This document shows positions 1 through 8,332 of a stretch of DNA of 64,000 bases, one piece after another. The notes beneath the pieces were generated by a model. It made no database searches and was not told where the DNA came from. It saw nothing but the letters and a program-made list of their open reading frames with translations. Position 1 is the first letter of the stretch. Each line of letters begins with the position of its first letter. A program made the translations under genes and the position numbers. Source of the DNA: Fimbriiglobus ruber (GTDB lineage: Bacteria; Planctomycetota; Planctomycetia; Gemmatales; Gemmataceae); the NCBI RefSeq assembly GCF_002197845.1, contig NZ_NIDE01000018.1, forward strand, positions 1 through 64,000, read 5' to 3'.

Positions 1-215
1 GCGCTGCGGCGGATCTGCGACCTGGCCGGCCGGTTCCGGCGGGTCGCCCAGTCGAAGCAGCGATGAAGGTGACCCACGGGCTGGACGACGTGGTCGGGGT
101 CGAGCCGGGCGGGGACGTCGGCCGCCTGCTGCCCGCCGAGCTGGCCAAGCTCGTGGTCCCCGAACTGGAACTCGACACCCTGCGGCGAATCGTTGAGCGC
201 CAGGCCTGTGTCGCG
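1..215 (+). pseudogene. VWA-domain protein, upstream fragment (5' exon of intron-split gene)
   Basis: This is the piece of a VWA gene that lies before the group II intron. Frame 1 reads ALRRICDLAGRFRRVAQSKQR and then a stop at 64-66. From 63 the next frame reads MKVTHGLDDVVGVEPGGDVG, followed by RLLPAELAKL and a segment ending ERQACVA. Both pieces look like consecutive parts of the region that precedes the VWA domain in planctomycete VWA proteins, so one base seems to be missing near 63-66. The gene begins before the window. The VWA domain itself lies after the intron at 2600-3139. The frame break could be a real mutation or a sequencing error. Confidence 0.6.
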
Positions 216-2600
216 GTGTGACTCGTTCGCTGGAAACGGCTGCGTAAGCAGTCGGGGATCAGCGGCACCGTGCTTCGGCACGGTGACAACTTCATTCCTG
301 TGCGGGTGCGACTCCGCCCCTCCTGATGCGGAGGTGATGCACTGGCCCCAGGGTCGCGACTGACCATCAACCCCTGAAGCGGGCCCGAACGGCGGTTACC
401 CGGAACTCGACCGGGAATCCCGCCTAGCACGGCTGGGTATGGGTAGGAACACGAACTTGCGTCCGAATCGCCGTCAAGCGCTACGAGCCTACGCGAGTTA
501 TGGGCTCGGTCCAAAACGGGCATGGTGAACGGTGGGGTCTTCACGGCGACACCCACACGCATCCACAAAGTAACCCGGCGAATAGCAAGGCCCTTCACCC
601 AGCACACGACCGGAATGAGGAACGAAGTAACCCCCGTCGAGCTCTCCGGGCGCAACACGCCCGGAGCAAGTGTCAACCGCACGCCCGGCGGGGGAAGGAT
701 TGCCCAAGAAGCCAACGCCTCGGGGAAAGCCCGGGGATACGCAGACGTGGGCACGGTTACTCGGAAGGTAGGGTCGCGAAGCAGGAGTACACAAACTATG
801 AACACGGACCTCAATCCGATGTATAGGTGGGAGGCGCTCCCGTGGCGCCAAATCGAACGGGACGTCTTCAAGCTCCAGAAGCGGATCTACCGAGCCTCGG
901 CCCGAGGCGACAGTCAGACGGTTCGCACGCTCCAGAGACTCATGATCAACAACCGGGCGGCCAAACTGCTCGCCGTTCGTCGCGTCACTCAAGACAACCG
1001 GGGGAAGAACACCGCCGGGGTTGATGGGGTCAGCGCGCTGGCCCCGGAAGACCGTCTGGAGTTGGCCGATGGCCTCAAGGTCGGGGCCGAGGCCACGCCC
1101 GTGCGCCGGGTCTACATTCCCAAGCCGGGGAGTGAAGAACTTCGGCCCCTGGGCATTCCGACGCTGCACGACCGCGCGCTGCAGACGCTGGTGCGGTTCG
1201 CCCTGGAACCCGAATGGGAAGCCAGGTTCGAGCCCAACAGCTACGGGTTCCGCCCGGGACGGTCCTGCTGGGATGCGATCGGAGCGATCTTCCAATCCGT
1301 CTCGAAGATGGACAAGTACGTCCTCGACGCCGACATCGCGAAGTGCTTCGACCGCATCGACCATGACGCGCTGCTCAAGAAGGTCAACGCTGGCCCGACC
1401 ATCACCCGGCAACTCCGGGCGTGGCTCGAAGCCGGCATCCTCGACGGCGAGACGCTGTTCCCCTCGGAACAGGGCACCCCGCAGGGCGGGGCCATCTCGC
1501 CGCTCCTGGCCAACATCGCGCTGCACGGACTGGAGGAACTGGTCCAGGCGCGGTTCCCGAGACGACGGGAGTGGGTCAACGGAAAGGAGCAGAATATCGC
1601 ACCCCCACACGTCATCCGGTACGCCGACGACTTCGTCGTCTTGCACAGGGACGAGGCGGTCGTGAGGGAGGCCCGACAGGTCATCGCGGAGTGGTTGAAA
1701 GGGATGGGGCTGGAATTGAAACCGAGCAAGACCCGGGTCGGCCACACACTTCGGGAAGTGGACGGCCGCGCCGGGTTCGACTTCCTGGGCTTCTCCGTCC
1801 GACAGTACCCCGTGGGGGCGTCGCGATCTGGTAGCAAGTCCAACGGACAGCGGATCGGCTTCAAGACCCTCATCCGACCCAGCGCGGAGGCGGTGAAACG
1901 GCACGTGGCTCGACTCCGAGAGATACTCGACCGTCACAGGAATGCCCCGCAGGAGGCCCTCATCGGCCACCTGAACCCGGTCATTCGCGGGTGGTCGATG
2001 TACTACTCGACGGTGGTCAGCAGCCAGACCTTCTCGAAGGTCCATCACGTGCTGTTCCAGATGCTCCGCGGCTGGGCCAACCGGCGGCACCCGAACAAGG
2101 GCGGTCGGTGGGTCGGACGGAAGTACTGGCGGGCCGGCGACGGCCTCGGCTGGATCTTCAAACCGCCCGGGAAGGCGGTCCGACTTGCCAGCCACATGGA
2201 CACGAACATCGTGCGCCATGCCAAGGTACAGGATGCCCGCAGCCCGTTCGATGGCGACTGGGTTTACTGGGGTAGCCGACTGGGGCGATACCCGGACGTG
2301 TTCCCGGCGGTCGCGAGACTGCTGAAGAACCAGAAGGGTCGGTGCCCGCGGTGCGGACTGTTCTTCAAGCACGATGACGAGACGTGCGTCGATCACATCC
2401 AGCCGAAGTCCCAAGGCGGGGCGGCCGGTGGGTCGAACATCCAGCTCTTACATCTGCACTGCCACCAGGGGAAGACGGCGGAGGACCGCCGTCGAGGTGT
2501 GAATGACAATCACCGAGTAACTGAGGAGCCGGATGAGGCGAAAGTCTCACGTCCGGTTCTGAAGCCGAGTCGGAGTGGCGACACTCCGGCTTAGGGTAAC
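216..2600 (+). mobile_element. Group II intron with RT-maturase-HNH ORF
   Basis: The element starts with GTGTGACTCG at 216, which fits the group II 5' consensus GTGYG. The intron-encoded reverse transcriptase sits in its middle. Near the 3' end, 2525-2561 reads as a domain V hairpin (GAGCCGGATGAGGCGAAAGT then CTCACGTCCGGTTCT). A domain VI-like hairpin follows (GGAGTG / CACTCC around GCGA), then an unpaired A at 2593 and GGGTAAC. The ORF type and the 5' start suggest a chloroplast-like IIB lineage, which is inference. The 3' boundary is ambiguous: ending at 2600 gives the usual AY end but leaves the host gene one base out of frame, while ending at 2599 restores the frame. Positions 216-797 hold the intron RNA domains and no supported gene. 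Confidence 0.85.
798..2594 (+). CDS. ltrA: Group II intron reverse transcriptase/maturase with HNH endonuclease
   Basis: The intron-encoded protein of 598 residues drives splicing and retrohoming of its own intron. I chose ATG 798 because the N-terminus (MNTDLNPMYRWEALPWRQIE) matches the conserved start of this family and AGGAG lies about 10 bases upstream. The frame is open back to 522, but that extension is intron RNA. In order there are an RT domain with GKNTAGVDGV near residue 72 and the catalytic YADD at 275-278, a maturase/X domain (GHLNPVIRGWSMYYS), and an HNH nuclease with a CPRC pair near 516-519 and VDHIQPKSQGG. The C-terminus runs through domain V (EEPDEAKVSRPVLKPSRSG), as is common in this intron class. 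All key motifs look intact. Confidence 0.93.
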   Translation: MNTDLNPMYRWEALPWRQIERDVFKLQKRIYRASARGDSQTVRTLQRLMINNRAAKLLAVRRVTQDNRGKNTAGVDGVSALAPEDRLELADGLKVGAEATPVRRVYIPKPGSEELRPLGIPTLHDRALQTLVRFALEPEWEARFEPNSYGFRPGRSCWDAIGAIFQSVSKMDKYVLDADIAKCFDRIDHDALLKKVNAGPTITRQLRAWLEAGILDGETLFPSEQGTPQGGAISPLLANIALHGLEELVQARFPRRREWVNGKEQNIAPPHVIRYADDFVVLHRDEAVVREARQVIAEWLKGMGLELKPSKTRVGHTLREVDGRAGFDFLGFSVRQYPVGASRSGSKSNGQRIGFKTLIRPSAEAVKRHVARLREILDRHRNAPQEALIGHLNPVIRGWSMYYSTVVSSQTFSKVHHVLFQMLRGWANRRHPNKGGRWVGRKYWRAGDGLGWIFKPPGKAVRLASHMDTNIVRHAKVQDARSPFDGDWVYWGSRLGRYPDVFPAVARLLKNQKGRCPRCGLFFKHDDETCVDHIQPKSQGGAAGGSNIQLLHLHCHQGKTAEDRRRGVNDNHRVTEEPDEAKVSRPVLKPSRSGDTPA

Positions 2601-3139
2601 AACACCACGCGGTCGAGCCGGCCGGGAAGGGCCCGGTCGTCGTCGCCCTGGACGAGTCTGGGAGCATGGCCGGGGACAAGATCCACACGGCCAAGGCGCT
2701 GGCCCTGGCCCTCGCCGGGATCGCCCGCCAGCAACGTCGGTGGTGCGCGTTGATCGCGTACAGCGGCGACTCGGGCGAACGGCTGTTGCCGCTCCCCCCG
2801 GGCCGGTGGGACGAAACGAAGTTGCTGGACTGGCTGTCGGCGTTTATCGGGTGTGGGTCCGACATTGATGTCCCGGTCCGCGAGATGCCGCGGATGTACG
2901 CCGCCCTGAAGGCTCCGCCGGGGGTCACCGACCTGGTGTTCGTGACCGACGCCCGGTGCCGGTTGCCGGCGGACGTCCAGAAGGGCTTTCTGGATTGGAA
3001 GCGATCGGTCCAGGCCCGGCTCGTCAGCCTGGTCGTCGACAACCCGCCCGGCGACCTGAGCGCGATCAGCGACGAGGTTCACGCGGTCCGGTCCCTGGCC
3101 CCGGACGCGGCCGCCGTCGGCCGGGTGCTGTCGCTCTGA
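2600..3139 (+). CDS. VWA (MIDAS) domain protein, downstream exon
   Basis: This is the continuation of the gene broken by the group II intron. The frame reads QHHAVEPAGKGPVVVALDES and then GSMAGDK. DESGS is the DxSxS metal-ion-dependent adhesion site of a von Willebrand A domain, and VFVTDARCR supplies the later conserved Asp strand. It ends with VGRVLSL. There is no proper start codon. ATG 2666 lies inside the MIDAS loop and would give a truncated domain, so expression should depend on intron splicing. Proteins of this type are often encoded next to MoxR-type AAA+ ATPases, but none is visible because the window starts inside the gene. Only the VWA domain can be assigned; the function is unknown. 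Confidence 0.8.
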   Translation, partial: QHHAVEPAGKGPVVVALDESGSMAGDKIHTAKALALALAGIARQQRRWCALIAYSGDSGERLLPLPPGRWDETKLLDWLSAFIGCGSDIDVPVREMPRMYAALKAPPGVTDLVFVTDARCRLPADVQKGFLDWKRSVQARLVSLVVDNPPGDLSAISDEVHAVRSLAPDAAAVGRVLSL

Positions 3140-3242
3140 TGACCCGTGTCGTTCGTCCGGCCCGGTCGCGACCCGCCCGCGTGGCGGGACCGCGGCCGGG
3201 CCGATCCTTTTCCCCTCGCCCCGTTCCCCAGGAGTGTAACCC

Positions 3243-4109
3243 ATGACGACGAACCCGCCCGCCCCGTTCCCGGTCGCCGCCGGCGCCCGCCTGCTCGGGG
3301 AGGTGATCGCGTGGACGTGTTCGGGGGTGGCCGTCACCCACCCGGCCCTGGTCGCCGCCCTCCGGGACGCCGGGCTGGACGACGGGGTGGCCCGCGAACT
3401 CGCCCCCAAGCACGCGTTCACCCGGGCGTGCAAGAAGCTGTCCGACCAGCGGATCATCCGCCAGGTGGCCGAGGACGCGGCCACCGTCCGGTTCCAGTTC
3501 ACCCACGAGAGCCGGGACGGGGACCGGTTCGCGTACACCCTGGAGACCCTGCTCGCCCTCGACAAGACCACGGGCCAGGTCACCTGCGACCTGCCCGGGC
3601 TGGCGACCCTGGCCCAGGAGCACCTCGACCACGCGATCGACGCGCGTTCGGGCGCCGACGTGACCCGCGTCATTCAGAAGTTGTTCGACCGGCACGCCGA
3701 CCTGTTCCCGGTGCGGCCCCAGGGCGGCGTCTATTTCATGCCGGACCGGCACACCGGGTTCGTCGACCGGGTGCAGGCCATGCTCGGGCGGATCAACGGC
3801 CAGATCCTGCGGTTCCCGGTCCCCGGCGGGACGCCCGAGGGGGACCGGAGCGTCAAGGAGTCGGTGGCCGCCGGGCTGGCCGCCCTGGTCGACGACCACC
3901 GCAAGGCGGTCGCCCAGTTCGGGGACGACACCCGGGACGAGACGCTCAAGCGGGCCGCGAGCAAGATCCGGGTGACGCAATTCAAGATCCAGGCGTACGC
4001 CGAGTATCTGAGCGACGAGAAGGCCAAGCTCGACCGCGAGCTGACGGCCGCCCGGGACGCGTTGCGGCAGAAGGTCGAGCGGCTGGCCGCCGTCCTGGCC
4101 GTCGCGTGA
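3243..4109 (+). CDS. Conserved hypothetical protein, DUF6744-like
   Basis: A soluble 288-residue protein that starts at ATG 3243, about 100 bases after the VWA stop. AGGAG lies just upstream (CCCAGGAGTGTAACCC). I see no signal peptide or membrane segment. The middle (RQVAEDAATVRFQFTHESRD, LFPVRPQGGVYFMPD) looks like a small mixed alpha/beta fold. The last 90 residues are charged and helical (DDTRDETLKRAASKIRV, LDRELTAARDALRQKVERLA) and probably form a coiled coil. From memory it resembles the uncharacterised DUF6744 family seen in phage and planctomycete cassettes, but I cannot confirm that here. Same-strand spacing suggests co-expression with the VWA gene. Confidence 0.6.
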   Translation: MTTNPPAPFPVAAGARLLGEVIAWTCSGVAVTHPALVAALRDAGLDDGVARELAPKHAFTRACKKLSDQRIIRQVAEDAATVRFQFTHESRDGDRFAYTLETLLALDKTTGQVTCDLPGLATLAQEHLDHAIDARSGADVTRVIQKLFDRHADLFPVRPQGGVYFMPDRHTGFVDRVQAMLGRINGQILRFPVPGGTPEGDRSVKESVAAGLAALVDDHRKAVAQFGDDTRDETLKRAASKIRVTQFKIQAYAEYLSDEKAKLDRELTAARDALRQKVERLAAVLAVA

Positions 4110-4146
4110 CCCCCCGTTTCCCACCGCCCGGAGACCGATCCTGTCT

Positions 4147-4440
4147 GTGTCCCCCGAAGCCGGGCCGGTGCCCGCCCGCGACGTGCTGTTCGTGTCGACC
4201 CCGACCCTGTGGCCGGGGTGGCCGTTTCTCCCGGTCGTCCGCCGGGCGGCGGACCGGGAGGAGGAGTTGGGAGTCGTGTTCGACGCCCTCGGGGCGTGCG
4301 GGCTGACCGGGTACCGCGCGACCGTATTCCACGGCAACCTGTTCGCCCTACCGCCGACCGTGGCCGCCCTGCTGGCCCTCCCGCGGGAGGTGTACGACGC
4401 GCCCGAGGAGGTCGTCCACCACGGGTGGCGGGTCGATTGA
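4147..4440 (+). CDS. Small hypothetical protein (97 aa)
   Basis: A short frame that starts at GTG 4147 and lies between two cassette genes on the same strand. The upstream stop is 37 bases away and the next start is within 25 bases. The product (DVLFVSTPTLWPGWPFLPVV, REEELGVVFDALGACGLTGY) has no transmembrane segment, no metal-binding cysteines and no motif I recognise. The compact spacing and planctomycete-like codon use support a real gene. No function can be given. Confidence 0.5.
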   Translation: MSPEAGPVPARDVLFVSTPTLWPGWPFLPVVRRAADREEELGVVFDALGACGLTGYRATVFHGNLFALPPTVAALLALPREVYDAPEEVVHHGWRVD

Positions 4441-4462
4441 ACCCCGAACGGAGGTGACCGCC

Positions 4463-5593
4463 GTGATCGTGTGGAGTCGCGGGTCGGCCCGGGCGTTCCG
4501 GGCCCTGGCCCGCAAGTGTGTGGCCGGGCGGCCCCGGGGGCCGGCCCCGGTGGTCGTGTTCGAGGTCCGGGCCGGCACCCTGACCGTGTGGACGCGGACG
4601 GCCGACGCCGGGCTCGCGTACACCGCCCCGACCGACGGGACCGACCGGCGGCTATTGGTCCCGATGGCCACGCTGGCGGATGTCGAGGGAGGTGGGGACG
4701 AGCCGGTCGAGTGGGGAGTGGAAACCCCGCTCACGGGCACCGCCCGGTGGGCCGACCGGGGCGTCCCGCGGACCACCTCGTTCGACGCCGTCCGGCCCGA
4801 CAAGTCGCACCGGCTGCCCGGCTTACCGGACGAGTGGCACCCAGTGCCGGACGGGTTCGTGAGTGCCCTCCACGAGTGCGGGCGGACGGCCGCGACCGAA
4901 CCGGCCCGGTTCGCCCTGAACCGGGTGCAAGTGCGGGGTGCGACCGGGCAGGTGATCGGCACCGACGGCCGGTCGGCGCTCGTGTGCGGCGGGTTCACCC
5001 TGCCGTTCCGCGACGACGTGTTGATCCCGGCCGTCCCGGTGTTCGGGGCCCGCGAGTGGACCGCCGAGCCGGATGTCCGGGTCGGCCGGGCGGGCGGCCA
5101 CCTGGTCGTGGCGGCCGGCCCGTGGCGTGTGTTCCTGTCGATCGACACCGCCGGCCGGTACCCGGACGTGGCCGGCCTGGTCCCGAAGACCGCGACGACC
5201 ACAATCGAAATCGCCGACGGGGACGCGGCCGCGCTGGCGGTGCAACTCGCCTCGCTTCCGGGGGCCGAGACCGACGATCGATCGGTGACCCTCGACACCG
5301 GGGGCGGGGTCGCGGTCCGGGCGCAGGACGAGGCGACCGGGCGGTTCGAGGAGGTCCGCCTGGCCCGGTCGACCGCGGCCGGCCCGCCCATCCAGGTAGC
5401 GATCGACCGGCGAATTCTGGCCCGCGCCCTCACCTTCGGGTGCGGGACCGTCCGCGTCACCCCGGGCAAGCCGGTCGTGTTCGCGGGGGCGGACCGGGCC
5501 TTGATGTGCGTCGCCCTCGACCCGGCCCACGTGGTCGAACCCGCCGACACCGCCGCTCTCACAACCCCGATCGAACGCCCCAGGAGGAGCGAC
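4463..5593 (+). CDS. Sliding-clamp-like protein (DnaN-fold relative)
   Basis: I chose GTG 4463 because GGAGG at 4450-4454 is well placed; GTG 4454 is an alternative. Several stretches resemble DNA polymerase III beta clamps. ALNRVQVRGATGQVIGTDGR resembles the clamp strand ending in ATDG. IDTAGRYPDVAGLVP resembles IDGRFPDY..VIP. VAIDRRILARALTFGCGTVR and the following FAGADRALMCVAL resemble the last clamp domain. At about 375 residues the length fits a clamp. No stop occurs in this frame before 6355, because it runs on through the next gene's ATG at 5594, so the true C-terminus is unclear and an automatic call would fuse three genes. The native stop may have been lost to the same indels that hit the next gene. 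A clamp relative beside a VWA gene is unusual. The assignment rests on motif resemblance only. Confidence 0.55.
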
Positions 5594-5822
5594 ATGAAGC
5601 ACGAAACGAACGGCCCCCGCCGCCCGACCCGCCCGACCCGCCGCTTGATCCGGCCGACCCGCTGGCCGAGGCCGAGGGCCTCCGCGCGGCTCTGGCGGAG
5701 GCGGCCGGTCGGGCGGGTCGGCTGGTGGCCGCCCACAAGGGGCAGAAGCGGAGAAGAAGGTCCTGACCCAGGTGTGGGCCGGGCTCCGGCAACTCAACCT
5801 CGGGCCGGGGGGACAGCCGTGA
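5594..5822 (+). pseudogene. Small coiled-coil gene broken by two single-base deletions
   Basis: AGGAGG at 5582-5587 precedes ATG 5594. The coherent protein can be read only across three frames. MKHETNG is in frame 2. PPPPDPPDPPLDPADPLAEA then EGLRAALAEAAGRAGRLVAA is in frame 1. EKKVLTQVWAGLRQLNLGPG then GQP and the stop at 5820-5822 are in frame 3. The first break falls in a C5 run that would need six C. Both breaks are single-base losses. The reconstructed product is about 76 residues: a proline-rich head, an alanine-rich helix and a basic/hydrophobic tail. It may be a decaying gene or a pair of sequencing errors. Confidence 0.55.
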
Positions 5823-6355
5823 CCGGGGTCCTCCGCACGCAATTGACGACCCTGGCGGCGACCATCGCCGACCTGAAGGAGCGGGTCCGGGTGGCCGTCG
5901 CCGGGGAGTTGGCCCGGGCGGTCAGCGCGGCCGTCCAGCAGGTCGTCCAGGCCGTCGCCGCCGGCCGCACCACCGAACCCGTATCCGAATCCCGGCGGCG
6001 CCCGGCGGACCGGTGGGCGGACGACGAGGACGACTGGGATCGGACTCGCGACCCGTGGGCCGACGACCGGGAACCTCGTGAGCCGACGGCAGCCCGCCGC
6101 GAACACCGGCCCGCCGACCCGGTGGCCGTGGGGCTGACGACCGCCGTCGCGGCCGGCATCTTCGTCGCCCGCTGGTGGCTCCTTCGCCGCGGCACCTTGC
6201 TGGCCGCCGCCGGCCTCGGCCTGGGGGTCGGGCTCCTCGGGGTGGTCGGCGGGCCGGCCGCCCGGACGGCCGTCGCCGTTCTGGCCGCCGCCGCCGACGT
6301 CCTGGGCGCGACCGACGCCCTCGGGGCCGGCGCCGCACATCTCGAAGACGGTTAA
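5819..6355 (+). CDS. Small membrane protein of the cassette (178 aa)
   Basis: GTG 5819 overlaps the preceding stop as GTGA, which suggests translational coupling. The first 40 residues form an amphipathic helix (LTTLAATIADLKERVRVAVA). A very acidic and arginine-rich linker follows (RWADDEDDWDRTRDPWADDR). The last 70 residues hold two to three hydrophobic segments (VAVGLTTAVAAGIFVARWWL, LLAAAGLGLGVGLLGVVGG). The domain order of helix, charged linker and alanine/glycine-rich membrane tail resembles the reconstructed neighbour at 6518-8135, so the two may be paralogous. I do not recognise the family. An inner-membrane location is inferred from hydrophobicity only. Confidence 0.6.
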   Translation: MTGVLRTQLTTLAATIADLKERVRVAVAGELARAVSAAVQQVVQAVAAGRTTEPVSESRRRPADRWADDEDDWDRTRDPWADDREPREPTAARREHRPADPVAVGLTTAVAAGIFVARWWLLRRGTLLAAAGLGLGVGLLGVVGGPAARTAVAVLAAAADVLGATDALGAGAAHLEDG

Positions 6356-6366
6356 CCCAAATTCCC

Positions 6367-6445
6367 ACGCCGGACGGACCGCCGCCCGCACCCAGCCCCG
6401 GGGCTTCGCCCGCGGGTCACAGCCGGGGTCTGCCCCGTCCGGCGT
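6367..6445 (+). other. 11-bp perfect inverted repeat in the intergenic gap
   Basis: ACGCCGGACGG at 6367-6377 pairs with CCGTCCGGCGT at 6435-6445. The enclosed 57 bases are also GC-rich and self-complementary. It lies between the membrane protein stop (6355) and the next start (6518). There is no T-run, so it is not a classical intrinsic terminator. It may be an RNA processing or stabilising structure. Confidence 0.4.
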
Positions 6446-6857
6446 CGGGCTGATTGCTCACCCGAACCAAGCCACCACACCACCGTTATCCACCATTTGT
6501 TCCCAAGGAGAAAGATCATGAGCGTCACCGCGCCCTCGACGAACGGCCGGCCCCAGCGGAAGCAACTGGCCGACCAGCTCGACCGCCTGGACACGATCAT
6601 CGACGCCCTGGCCGAGGCCCTGCCCCAGGCGGTCGCCGACGCCTGCCGGGACGGCGCCCGGCAGGCCGTCCGCGATGCCGTCGTTGAGATCCTGAGCAAC
6701 CCCGACCTGCGCAGCTTGATCGCCGGCCCGGCCGTGCCGGCCACCTCGACCGCTGAGGCCACCCCGACCCCGCCGCCGGGTCCGGGGACGTTCGCCCGCT
6801 TCGCGACCGCTGCCCGGGCCTCCGCGGCCAAGGTGGTCACCGCGGCCTGTGCGCTCA

Positions 6858-7854
6858 GAGCCTGTTTGGGAATCTATGGGATTTGGGTGGTGGTGGTGGT
6901 GTCGGTCTGGAGAAGATCTCGACTCGGGGTATAGGCCGGTCAGCCCAATGGCCGCTTTCCCCGGAGGGATCATGCGAACGGGTTACCCGACCGACCTGAC
7001 CGAGTCCGAATGGGCTCTCGTACAACCGTTCGTCCCGCCCCCGACGGGAGCCGGGGCTCCCCGAACGGTGAACTTCCGATCCGTCCTGAACAGCATCCTG
7101 TATCTCAATCGGACCGGTTGCCAGTGGCGGATGTTGCCGAACGATTTGGGCACCCCATGGCAGACGGTGTACGCGTATTTCGCCACGTGGAAGCGGAACG
7201 GGACATGGACCCGGCTGAATGCCGCGTTGGCCGCCCAGGTCCGGGTAGCCGAAGGCCGGCCGGACCCGACCCCGAGTGCGACGTGCATCGATAGCCAATC
7301 CGTCAAGGGGACGGAATGCACGGAAAACCCCGGATATGATGGGGGAAAGAAGATCCAGGGGCGGAAGCGGCACATCCTGACGGACACGCTCGGGTTGCTG
7401 TTGGTGGTCGTCGTGACGGCGGCCAACGTGGACGACGGAGCGGCCGCCGCGACCGTCCTCGGGCGACTCGATCCCGGGGTGTATTCGCGGGTCCGGGCGG
7501 TGTTCGCCGACCAGAAGTATCACAACCATGCGTTCGAGGCGTGGTTGTCCGGTCACCGCCCGGGGGTGCGGTTGGAGATCTCGTCCCGCCCCCCGGGGGC
7601 GACCACCTTCCAGCCGTTGCGGGTCCGATGGGTGGTCGAGCGGACGTTCGCGTGGATCGGACGGTGTCGGCGGAATAGCAAGGATTACGAGCGGACCGAA
7701 TCGTCGAGCGAGGCCATGGTCCAGGTCAGCAGCATCCGACTCATGCTTCGTCGCCTGAATAAGTGTGCCTAACGACAGACGGCGAATGACGGCCCAGAAT
7801 ACCTAAACTACGAGTGCAGACGGATGTAGATAGCCAGGATTCCCAAACAGGCTC
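6858..7854 (+). mobile_element. IS5-family (IS1031-like) insertion sequence, complete
   Basis: The 997-bp element is bounded by 17-bp perfect inverted repeats, GAGCCTGTTTGGGAATC at 6858-6874 and its complement at 7838-7854. A 3-bp direct duplication TCA flanks it at 6855-6857 and 7855-7857. A TNA target duplication and a transposase of about 266 residues fit the IS1031 branch of IS5, from established knowledge of that family. Both ends and the single ORF look intact. Confidence 0.93.
6972..7772 (+). CDS. IS5-family transposase
   Basis: DDE transposase of the IS at 6858-7854. I chose ATG 6972 because GGAGGG lies six bases upstream and MRTGYPTDLTESEWALVQPF is the usual family start; the longer frame from 6849 begins outside the IS. 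The N-terminal DUF4096-like region (NFRSVLNSILYLNRTGCQWR, MLPNDLGTPWQTVYAYF) is followed by a DDE core with CIDSQSVKG (first Asp), VFADQKYHN (second Asp) and VVERTFAWIGRCRRNSKDYE (Glu plus the basic signature). Full length for the group at 266 residues. Confidence 0.95.
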   Translation: MRTGYPTDLTESEWALVQPFVPPPTGAGAPRTVNFRSVLNSILYLNRTGCQWRMLPNDLGTPWQTVYAYFATWKRNGTWTRLNAALAAQVRVAEGRPDPTPSATCIDSQSVKGTECTENPGYDGGKKIQGRKRHILTDTLGLLLVVVVTAANVDDGAAAATVLGRLDPGVYSRVRAVFADQKYHNHAFEAWLSGHRPGVRLEISSRPPGATTFQPLRVRWVVERTFAWIGRCRRNSKDYERTESSSEAMVQVSSIRLMLRRLNKCA

Positions 7855-8332
7855 TCACCGCCGACGCGGCGGCCGCGACCTTAACGACCGTTGCCGCCGT
7901 CCGCGCCCGGGTGGAGGGGGCCGCGGCGACGGCCCGGACTGTGGCCGGTGTCCTGCCAGTCCGGCGGATCGCCCTGATCGGGCTGGGCGTCGGGGCGGTC
8001 ACGGCCGCCGTCAGTTACGTCGCCCCGCACGGACTGTCGGCCACCCTGGCCGGCGCCGGCGGGGCGGCCACCGCGGTCGGCGTCCAGGTCGGCGTGTGGG
8101 CCCGGGACGCCGCCCGCCGGCTCGGGCTCGCGTAACGTCGATCACCTAACAAGGCAGGGTCTCAGACGATCGTTCGGCCGATCGCGCACTTGCCCCCGAG
8201 TGCGCCAGCCCGTGCGGACGGTCGTCCGGTCCAACTCGCCCCGCCGGCGACCGCCGCTCCGCCAGCATCTTTCGCCTTTCACCGCGTCGCCGCGTGCGCC
8301 GCATTCGGCGTAGCGGCGTTCCGGAGCTTGCC

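Larger units (their letters stand above)
6518..8135 (+). pseudogene. Membrane protein gene interrupted by an IS5-type element
   Basis: The gene starts at ATG 6518 behind AAGGAGAAAG. It reads to TAACAL at 6856, where the IS at 6858-7854 enters. Removing the IS and one copy of the TCA duplication joins GCGCTC to ACCGCCGAC in frame. Translation then continues TADAAAATLTTVAAVRARVE to the TAA at 8133-8135. The restored protein of about 205 residues has an N-terminal helix (LADQLDRLDTIIDALAEALP), a proline-rich linker, and a C-terminal pair of hydrophobic segments (RIALIGLGVGAVTAAVSYVA). As it stands, the frame runs from the gene into IS sequence and stops at 6934. The coding sequence shows no other damage, so the insertion looks recent. 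Confidence 0.85.

Noticed and set aside
498-2414. 638-codon - strand frame across the group II intron
   Set aside because: It overlaps the full RT-maturase gene, whose catalytic and HNH motifs are intact on the + strand. The - strand product has no recognisable motif.
4454-6355. A single 633-residue fusion protein
   Set aside because: The frame crosses a strong internal ribosome site and a region whose sensible protein lies in two other frames. The N-terminal part is clamp-like and the C-terminal part is a separate membrane protein with its own GTGA start.
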